Shown here: positions 56,971 through 64,000 of the stretch, piece after piece
Position numbering within the stretch: the stretch's first letter is position 1
Layout: each line of letters opens with the position of its first letter
Source of the DNA: Acinetobacter puyangensis
Lineage (GTDB): Bacteria; Pseudomonadota; Gammaproteobacteria; Pseudomonadales; Moraxellaceae
Direction: 5' to 3'
NCBI RefSeq assembly: GCF_900096995.1
Contig: NZ_OANT01000002.1
Span: 124,001-188,000, forward strand
Length of the DNA: 64,000 nucleotides
Program-made: the position numbers and the translations under genes
Notes under the pieces: generated by a model
The model's input: the letters and a program-made list of their open reading frames with translations, nothing else
Told to the model about the DNA's origin: nothing
The model's database searches: none

Positions 56971-57558
56971 ATGGCATTTACCATTGCAGCATTGGTCGAA
57001 TTTGAACAAGAAATTAAAAAAAGTCGTTTTCAGGGCTTTGCGGTCCCTGTACAGTCCGAACAAGAAGTCAAGGACTTTTTGCAGTGCAACAAGGACATCA
57101 GTACCACACATCAATGTTGGGCATGGAAAATAGGGCATGATGTGCGTTTTAATGATGATGGTGAACCCTCTGGTACCGCAGGACGTCCCATTCTTGCCAG
57201 TATTGAAGGCAATGATTTAACCAATGTTCTGGTTTTGGTTAATCGCTGGTTTGGCGGGATCAAGCTGGGTACAGGTGGGCTGGTTCGGGCATATGGCGGT
57301 TGTGCCGGGCAAACCTTGTTACTGGCAGAAAAAATAGAACTTATTCCGACCAAAACTGCACAACTGACGTGCCATTTTTCTGAATGGGCAAAATTACAAT
57401 ATGAATTAAATCATCAGCAGATTGAGTATCAGGAAGATTATCATGCAGAAGGTGTGACATTGCTGTGTGATTTAAAGCTGGATCAGATTGCTCCGCTGAA
57501 ACTGTTTTTACAGGATTTGACTAGAGGACGCGAACAATTGCATGTACTTGACGAATAG
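56971..57558 (+). CDS. yigZ: IMPACT/YigZ-family protein
   Basis: A 195-residue protein of the YigZ/IMPACT family. N-terminal domain with VEFEQEIKKSRFQGFAVPV and FNDDGEPSGTAGRPILASIEGNDLTNVLVLVNRWFGGIKLGTGGLVRAYG, the family landmarks, and a small C-terminal domain. The function in bacteria is unclear; eukaryotic relatives bind Gcn1. Its last codons (RGREQLHVLDE) are duplicated in the DNA just downstream. No strong ribosome-binding site before ATG 56971. Confidence 0.92.
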   Translation: MAFTIAALVEFEQEIKKSRFQGFAVPVQSEQEVKDFLQCNKDISTTHQCWAWKIGHDVRFNDDGEPSGTAGRPILASIEGNDLTNVLVLVNRWFGGIKLGTGGLVRAYGGCAGQTLLLAEKIELIPTKTAQLTCHFSEWAKLQYELNHQQIEYQEDYHAEGVTLLCDLKLDQIAPLKLFLQDLTRGREQLHVLDE

Positions 57559-57709
57559 GTATTGTGCGTCCTCTCTTGCGAGGCAATGCCTCTCAGGACG
57601 CGAACAATTACATGTACTTGATGAATAGAGTTATGCGTCCTCTCTTACGAGCTTGCGAATGAAAAATATATTTCATAAAGTTCGTCACTCTCAGGACATG
57701 AACAATTAA
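57525..57709 (+). repeat. Tandem duplication of the yigZ 3' end with hairpins
   Basis: Copy A 57525-57581 (starts AGGACGCGAACAATTG, covers the yigZ stop) and copy B 57595-57650 (AGGACGCGAACAATTA) are about 90% alike, 70 bases apart. A third partial copy (AGGACATGAACAATTA) begins at 57693. Between copies A and B, GCGTCCT at 57566 pairs with AGGACGC at 57595, and inside it GAGGC pairs with GCCTC, making a long cruciform-like hairpin. Confidence 0.82.
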
Positions 57710-57729
57710 GAATTTTTAAGGCACAAAAA

Positions 57730-58359
57730 ATGATTGAACATCATGATCCTTTATTGAAATATCGGGAACAACATAAACATCGTCTTAACTATATGCCGTG
57801 GCTATATTGGAAATTAAAGCCTAAACATTTGCAATGGGCTAGCGCATGGCAGCAGGACTATCAGGCATATTTACAGGATATGGAAGATATCGAGATCGGT
57901 GAAGATTGTTTTATTTCGCCACTGGCACATATTTTTGCTGAACCGGGGCGTAAAATTAAAATCGGTGATCGTTGTTTTATCGCAGCAGATTGTGTCTTAC
58001 ATGGACCTTTAACGCTTGGCAATGAGGTGGCAATTAATCATCACTGTACACTAGATGGTGGTCGGGCAGGGATTCATATTGCCGATCAGGCACGTTTGGC
58101 TGCTTATACGCATGCCTATGCCTTTAATCATGGTATGAAAATACAGGCACCGATTTATGATCAGGCAGTCACGTCGAAAGGAATTTATATTGGTCGAGAT
58201 GTCTGGATTGGTGCCGATGTTGGTATTGTCGATGGGGTGAAAATCGCCGACTATGCAGTGATTGCAATGAATAGTATGGTGACCAGAAGTATAGAGCCTT
58301 ATTCTATCGTGGCGGGAAATCCAGCCAAGGTCATTGGTGATCGACGCGATAAAAAGTAA
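57730..58359 (+). CDS. Hexapeptide-repeat acyltransferase
   Basis: A 209-residue left-handed beta-helix acyltransferase of the maltose/galactoside O-acetyltransferase type. Hexapeptide turns run from about residue 55 to 195 (ISPLAHIFAEPG, IKIGDRCFIAADCVLHGPLTLG, and late IYIGRDVWIGADVGIVDGVKIADYAVIAMNSMVTRSIEPYSIVAGNPAKVIGD). The His of the active site is in YAFNHGM. Acceptor unknown; envelope sugar modification is possible. It starts 21 bases after the third repeat remnant behind yigZ. Confidence 0.88.
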   Translation: MIEHHDPLLKYREQHKHRLNYMPWLYWKLKPKHLQWASAWQQDYQAYLQDMEDIEIGEDCFISPLAHIFAEPGRKIKIGDRCFIAADCVLHGPLTLGNEVAINHHCTLDGGRAGIHIADQARLAAYTHAYAFNHGMKIQAPIYDQAVTSKGIYIGRDVWIGADVGIVDGVKIADYAVIAMNSMVTRSIEPYSIVAGNPAKVIGDRRDKK

Positions 58360-58457
58360 ATACATTCGGCAGGTTACAGAAACACATAAAAAAAAGATGT
58401 GATCATTAAACTTTTGTCTTAGTATAAATAGAATTAGATAAAAAACAGGAGACTGTG

Positions 58458-59300
58458 ATGAAACGTGTCATTGCCTGTATCGATGCTTCACCGTGTGTCA
58501 ATGCAACTGCCGAAGCTGCGGCTTGGATTGCACAAAAAACACAACGTCAGCTCGTTTTGCTACAAGTATTGGATTATCGTCCTGCCAGTTATCATTTGGG
58601 GGAAATCAGCGGGGTAATTGGTTTTGAAAGCAATGCCATGTTGCTTAAAGAGTTGGCCGATTTGGATGAAAAGCAATATCAGCTTGCGCAGCAATATAGT
58701 GATGATTTACTGCATTATATTTCCAAACTGATTGAAGATAAATTTTCTATTCATCCGCATATTATCCAGCTGAGAGGGGAATTCCTCGAACAGTGTTTCA
58801 ATGAACTGACAGTTGATGATATTGTTGTTGTGGGTAAGATTGGTGAAAATGCTGCGGAAAATAACAAACCTGTTGGCAGTAATGTAGAAGGCTTAATTCG
58901 GGGAACTAAATCTACTGTTTTAACCGTTGGTGAAAAATTTACCCCGCCCAAAAACTTTCTCTTTGCCTATGAGTATTCGCCGATTTGTCAGTCCATGCTG
59001 AAACGGATTGGACAAAGCGATTTGCTCAAGGATTTAACCTGTCATCTGGTCTATGTTGGCGATCAAAATGGTATTTTGGATCAGGCTATTGATTATTTGA
59101 ACTTTGCTGGTATAAAAGTACATGCAGAGTATCTATATGGGGATGTGGCGCAAACCTTGCTGGATTATCAAAAGCAGCATGAAATTGGGCTCATGGTGAT
59201 GGGTGCATTTAGTCATAGTAAATTGCATCAGTTCTTTTTGGGTAGTACCACCTTAAAAATTTTTAAAGAATCAGATGTACCGATGCTGGTTACCCGTTAA
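58458..59300 (+). CDS. Tandem universal stress protein (double UspA)
   Basis: A 280-residue cytoplasmic stress protein with two Usp domains (about 1-150 and 160-280). The first starts MKRVIACIDASPCVNATAEAAAWIAQKTQ. The second ends LMVMGAFSHSKLHQFFLGSTTLKIFKESDVPMLVTR, which holds the nucleotide-binding GSTTL loop. AGGAG upstream supports ATG 58458; GTG 58455 is one codon earlier. It is monocistronic with a strong hairpin after it. Confidence 0.9.
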   Translation: MKRVIACIDASPCVNATAEAAAWIAQKTQRQLVLLQVLDYRPASYHLGEISGVIGFESNAMLLKELADLDEKQYQLAQQYSDDLLHYISKLIEDKFSIHPHIIQLRGEFLEQCFNELTVDDIVVVGKIGENAAENNKPVGSNVEGLIRGTKSTVLTVGEKFTPPKNFLFAYEYSPICQSMLKRIGQSDLLKDLTCHLVYVGDQNGILDQAIDYLNFAGIKVHAEYLYGDVAQTLLDYQKQHEIGLMVMGAFSHSKLHQFFLGSTTLKIFKESDVPMLVTR

Positions 59301-59315
59301 ATACTGAAAAGTTTT

Positions 59316-59350
59316 ACACAGTTATCCTCAAAATGTGTGGATAACTGTGT
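59316..59350 (+). terminator. Hairpin after the Usp gene with DnaA-box-like arms
   Basis: ACACAGTTATCC pairs perfectly with GGATAACTGTGT over 12 bp. The right arm holds TGTGGATAA (the complement of TTATCCACA, a perfect DnaA box) at 59336; the left arm holds TTATCCTCA, one base off. There is no T run, only TTATAAAA. Confidence 0.7.
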
Positions 59351-59442
59351 TTATAAAAGCCTACAGCCCTTATGTTTATTGGTGTTGTATTGGGTTGGTT
59401 AAAAAGTGGCTGCTAGCCTGAGATATGCTGATTTATCGTGCG

Positions 59443-60144
59443 TTATTTAACAATGGCAAGCGCAAAACCATCATAACCTTTGCTACCCACTGTTTGTAAA
59501 GCGGTACACGACGTAATTTTTGGATGATTTTGTAGGGCAGTAAATAAATCTCTTAACCCGGTAATGCTAGGTTTCTGATTCTCGGGATTAATAATTTCAG
59601 CGGCACGGATGACATTATCCATCACGATCACGGTGCCAGAATGGGAATGAGCGAGACATAATTCCAGATATTCGGGATAGCTTTGTTTATCGGCATCAAT
59701 AAAAATAAAGTCAAAAGGGGCGGTATCTGCGGGTAAACTGCGAATTACATCGGCAGCACGGCCAAGTCTCGCATCAATTTTATCGGCATAACCTGACGCA
59801 TCAATATTTTCTTTTGCTAGGGCAATATGGGTATCCCGTCCTTCAATGGTCAGGATATAACCATCTTCTGGTAATACCTTGGCCATATAGATTGTACTAT
59901 ATGCTGCAAAAGTACCTAATTCCAAGACACGCTTGCATTGATTCATTTGAATCAACATTGCTAAAAGCATGCCTTGATTAGAAGCAACATGTAAATGACC
60001 AGGCAGGCCACATTTTTCGGTATGTAGTAGGGTTTTTGTCAGGATCGGATCTGGTGCAATCAGATGTTGTTCAATGTATTCATCGACAGCTGTCCAGGTG
60101 TCTTGTGTAGTCTGATTGGATATCGTGTTGTGAATCTCTGACAT
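59443..60144 (-). CDS. SAM-dependent O-methyltransferase (class I, caffeoyl-CoA type)
   Basis: A 233-residue methyltransferase. SAM site: KRVLELGTFAAYSTIYMAKVLPEDGYILTIEGRD near residue 63-95, catalytic metal region FIFIDADKQSYPEYLELCLAHSHSGTVIVMDNVIRAAEI, all in the O-methyltransferase family 3 order. Substrate unknown. ATG 60144 (MSEIHNTISNQ) is chosen; a TTG at 60213 with AGGA upstream would add 23 residues. Monocistronic. Confidence 0.88.
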   Translation of the reverse strand: MSEIHNTISNQTTQDTWTAVDEYIEQHLIAPDPILTKTLLHTEKCGLPGHLHVASNQGMLLAMLIQMNQCKRVLELGTFAAYSTIYMAKVLPEDGYILTIEGRDTHIALAKENIDASGYADKIDARLGRAADVIRSLPADTAPFDFIFIDADKQSYPEYLELCLAHSHSGTVIVMDNVIRAAEIINPENQKPSITGLRDLFTALQNHPKITSCTALQTVGSKGYDGFALAIVK

Positions 60145-60455
60145 ATTCTGGTTAAGCAGTTTTAAAAAGATGACGTATTCTAAACCTTCTCTCTTAAGAA
60201 ATGTATAGGCCAATCTGTGATCCTAAATAGTTTAATAAATTTTTATTTTTAATGAATCAAATGGATTCCTGACGATAGTTAAAGCTGATTAAAAATCATG
60301 TAAAGCATTTTACAGGTTTTTTACTAGTACTCAGCCAGAACCGATATCAGCTTGTTGTAAAAATAGACAATATTTTATTCAGAGGGCTTGGTAAGCAAGA
60401 TTTTAGTGTATAGCCTTGCTATACTGTGCGGTAAAATTGGTGAAGGCAAATCAAG
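60145..60455. other. Intergenic stretch before pheA
   Basis: 311 bases between the divergent methyltransferase and pheA genes. TTGCTATACTG near 60415 resembles a -10 element for pheA. I found no Phe-rich leader peptide or attenuator. Confidence 0.45.
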
Positions 60456-61556
60456 ATGCAACAAGATAAGGACACAGCTTTGGATCTCCAGCAAATTCGT
60501 CAAGAGATTGATCAAGTCGATGAACATATTCAACAATTATTAAATCAACGTGCCAAACTTGCAGAAACAGTTGCCAAGGCAAAATTTGCCAATGAAACTA
60601 ATCCAATTTTTTATCGTCCGGAACGGGAAGCGCAGGTATTGCGCAAGGTGATGGAGCGTAATACCGGCCCATTATCCAATGAAACCGTGGCACGATTGTT
60701 TCGTGAAATCATGTCTGCCTGTCTGGCACTTGAAGCACCGCAATCGATTGCATTTTTGGGGCCTGTGGGCACATTTACCCAAGCCGCAGCCATCAAGCAT
60801 TTTGGTCAGGATGCGATTACCAAGCCGATTGCTTCTATTGATGAGGTATTCCGTGAAGTAGAATCAGGTTCGGCGCATTATGGCGTGGTGCCTGTTGAAA
60901 ATTCATCAGAAGGCATTGTCAATCACACACTGGACTGTTTTAAAGCCTCACATTTGCATGTGATTGGTGAGGTGGAATTACCGATTCATCATCAATTTTT
61001 AATTTCAAGCAATACCCGTAAAGACAGTATCAAGCAGATCTATGCACACCAGCAAACCTTGGCGCAATGTCGTCACTGGCTGGATGCTCATTATCCTGGT
61101 GTAGAGCGTGTTGCCTTAAGTTCTAATGCCGAAGCTGCCCGCCGCATCAAAAATGAATGGCATTCTGCGGCAATTGCCAGTGATGTGGCTGCACAGATTT
61201 ATGAGCTGGAAATTTTACATGCCAATATTGAAGATAATCCTGAAAATACCACACGTTTTCTGGTGATTGGCCGTGAAAAAGCAGCAAAAAGCGGACATGA
61301 CAAAACTTCATTATTGATTTCTGCACATGACAAAGCTGGTGCATTGCTGGAAATTCTAGCGCCATTTGCCAAGCACAACATTACCTTAACCAGTATCGAA
61401 ACACGTCCGGCTTTACCGGAAAAATGGGCCTATGTTTTCTTTATCGATTTAAAAGGTCATGTTGAGGATGACAATGTAAAACATGCTTTAGATGAAATTC
61501 GTCCGCATGTCAAAGAGTTAAGGGTTCTGGGTTCTTATCCAATTGCAGTGTTATAG
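60456..61556 (+). CDS. pheA: Chorismate mutase / prephenate dehydratase
   Basis: A 366-residue bifunctional enzyme leading from chorismate to phenylpyruvate. Chorismate mutase (about residues 10-90, IRQEIDQVDEHIQQLLNQRAKLAETVAKAK), prephenate dehydratase (about 95-275, IAFLGPVGTFTQAAAIKHFG and GVVPVENSSEGIVNHTLDCF) and a C-terminal ACT domain (about 285-360, LLISAHDKAGALLEILAPFAKHNITLTSIETRP) that senses phenylalanine. First gene of pheA-hisC-tyrA/aroA; 48 bases before hisC. Confidence 0.96.
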   Translation: MQQDKDTALDLQQIRQEIDQVDEHIQQLLNQRAKLAETVAKAKFANETNPIFYRPEREAQVLRKVMERNTGPLSNETVARLFREIMSACLALEAPQSIAFLGPVGTFTQAAAIKHFGQDAITKPIASIDEVFREVESGSAHYGVVPVENSSEGIVNHTLDCFKASHLHVIGEVELPIHHQFLISSNTRKDSIKQIYAHQQTLAQCRHWLDAHYPGVERVALSSNAEAARRIKNEWHSAAIASDVAAQIYELEILHANIEDNPENTTRFLVIGREKAAKSGHDKTSLLISAHDKAGALLEILAPFAKHNITLTSIETRPALPEKWAYVFFIDLKGHVEDDNVKHALDEIRPHVKELRVLGSYPIAVL

Positions 61557-61604
61557 GCCGTTCCATAAGATCATTATTGTGCAAATTTTAGCGAGTTTTA
61601 TATC

Positions 61605-62720
61605 ATGACATCTACATTCACGCCAACGCGATCTGAAACCATTACAGTTGCAAATCAGGGTATTGAACGACTCAAACCGTATCAACCGGGTAAACCGATT
61701 TCTGAGCTGGAACGCGAATTAGGCATTCATGATATTGTCAAACTGGCGTCCAATGAGAATCCATTAGGTTGCTCGGATAAGGTCAAACAGGCAGTAATTG
61801 ATCAGGTGGCTGAAATTGGACGCTATCCTGATGGTGGCGGTTTTATTCTTAAAGACCAGATTCATAAACAGTTTGGTTTTGAGCATGATCAGATTACGCT
61901 CGGTAATGGCTCGAATGATTTACTGGAAATTATTGCCCGTACTTTTGTCTCAGAACAAGACTCTGTGATTTATAGCCAGCATGCGTTTGCGGTCTATGCG
62001 TTGTTGACACAAGCCATTCATGCACAGGCGATTGAAGTACCAGCCAAAGATTTTGCACATGATCTCGAAGCGATGGCAGCGGCGATTCAGGACAATACCA
62101 AACTGATTTTTATTGCCAATCCAAATAATCCGACAGGTACATGGTTTGAAGAAGCGGAATTTGTGCAATTTATGCAAAGAGTTCCTGCGCATGTAGTTGT
62201 GGTACTGGATGAAGCTTATGTGGAATATTTCCCGGAAAACTTTAACAGTCTTAAATTTTTAGCACAGTATCCAAATTTAATTGTAAGTCGTACCTTATCC
62301 AAATGTTATGGACTGGCAGCATTACGGGTTGGTTTTGCACTGGCATCTGTACAGATCACCAATTATTTAAACCGGATTCGTCAGCCTTTTAATGTCAATC
62401 ATCTGGCGATGGTGGCAGCCGTAGCTGCATTACAGGATCAGGATTTTATTGAAAAATCCCGTCAGGTCAATAAAGCCGGTATGGCGCAATTACAACAAGG
62501 CATTGAACAATTAGGCTCAAGTTATGTGCCTTCTCGTGCCAATTTCTTATTGATTAACATTGATGCTGATCCGGCTCAAACCTTTAATGCTTTGTTAAAG
62601 CAGGGTGTGATTGTGCGTCCGGTTGGCATTGACAAACATATTCGGGTATCGATTGGTACAGAAGCCGAAAATGCCAAGTTCCTGACAGCATTGGCAACTG
62701 TGCTTGGTGATAAGGAATAA
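61605..62720 (+). CDS. hisC: Histidinol-phosphate aminotransferase
   Basis: A 371-residue PLP enzyme. Family start GIERLKPYQPGKPISELERELGI, PLP region LILFIANPNNPTGTW near residue 165 and the catalytic Lys in VSRTLSKCYGLAALRVGF near residue 230. It may act on histidinol phosphate and on aromatic aminotransfer; its position between pheA and tyrA-aroA favours a role in aromatic synthesis. It lies six bases before the tyrA-aroA start. Confidence 0.94.
   Translation: MTSTFTPTRSETITVANQGIERLKPYQPGKPISELERELGIHDIVKLASNENPLGCSDKVKQAVIDQVAEIGRYPDGGGFILKDQIHKQFGFEHDQITLGNGSNDLLEIIARTFVSEQDSVIYSQHAFAVYALLTQAIHAQAIEVPAKDFAHDLEAMAAAIQDNTKLIFIANPNNPTGTWFEEAEFVQFMQRVPAHVVVVLDEAYVEYFPENFNSLKFLAQYPNLIVSRTLSKCYGLAALRVGFALASVQITNYLNRIRQPFNVNHLAMVAAVAALQDQDFIEKSRQVNKAGMAQLQQGIEQLGSSYVPSRANFLLINIDADPAQTFNALLKQGVIVRPVGIDKHIRVSIGTEAENAKFLTALATVLGDKE

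Positions 62721-64000
<1,280 letters not shown>

Overview
The window is chromosomal DNA from a gammaproteobacterium, almost certainly the genus Acinetobacter. The base composition is AT-rich. The strongest genus signals are the gene order rubA-rubB-estB-oxyR (described from A. baylyi ADP1), a tyrA-aroA fusion behind pheA and hisC, and type I-F CRISPR repeats. Most of the window is ordinary core genome. No rRNA or tRNA gene, complete insertion sequence or prophage was seen.

Layout. 0-11 kb: an aldo/keto reductase cut by the window edge, a SotB-type exporter, DUF2058 and DUF1275 proteins, leuA with a one-base-overlapping partner that resembles DNA polymerase III psi (HolD), a 2-hydroxyacid dehydrogenase, an AraC regulator facing a LysE exporter, and DUF2797, DUF6231 and DUF937 proteins. 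11-22 kb: a porin, YceI, a CBS-pair protein, slyD, NDH-2, a D,D-carboxypeptidase, an M61 peptidase and a puuP/puuB-like polyamine pair. 22-23 kb: a stand-alone 119-residue protein that looks like only the DNA-binding half of an IS630-type transposase, followed by a strictly 22-bp-phased array of the 13-mer ATTAAAAANGTAA. This is the most unusual object in the window. 23-26 kb: a glycosylase-fold protein, then a persulfide-sensing regulator divergent from two YeeE/YedE channels and a persulfide dioxygenase. 26.7-27.8 kb: a type I-F CRISPR array of 16 repeats with no cas gene anywhere in the window. 27.8-32 kb: a hydrolase-padR pair divergent from fadH with two matching 18-bp palindromes between them, then a frameshifted SGNH esterase. 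32-36 kb: the rubA-rubB-estB-oxyR cluster with hairpins between its genes. 36-51 kb: yqeY, rpsU, tsaD, coq7, an LplT-like transporter, tamA-tamB and acnB. 51.3-53.1 kb: a small accessory island with a Doc-type toxin, a 59-residue candidate antitoxin, a second glycosylase-like protein and an orphan protein. 53-64 kb: sstT, tkt, an IMPACT-family protein with a duplicated 3' end, a hexapeptide acetyltransferase, a double Usp protein, an O-methyltransferase, and the aromatic and histidine cluster pheA-hisC-tyrA/aroA running off the right edge.

How parts work together. The sulfide block reads as sensor, transport and oxidation. The rub cluster joins alkane-hydroxylase electron transfer to an esterase and a peroxide sensor. 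tamA-tamB form an envelope translocation complex. pheA, hisC and tyrA-aroA group the last steps of aromatic synthesis with a histidinol-phosphate/aromatic aminotransferase. All functional assignments are by reading protein motifs; no database search was run.
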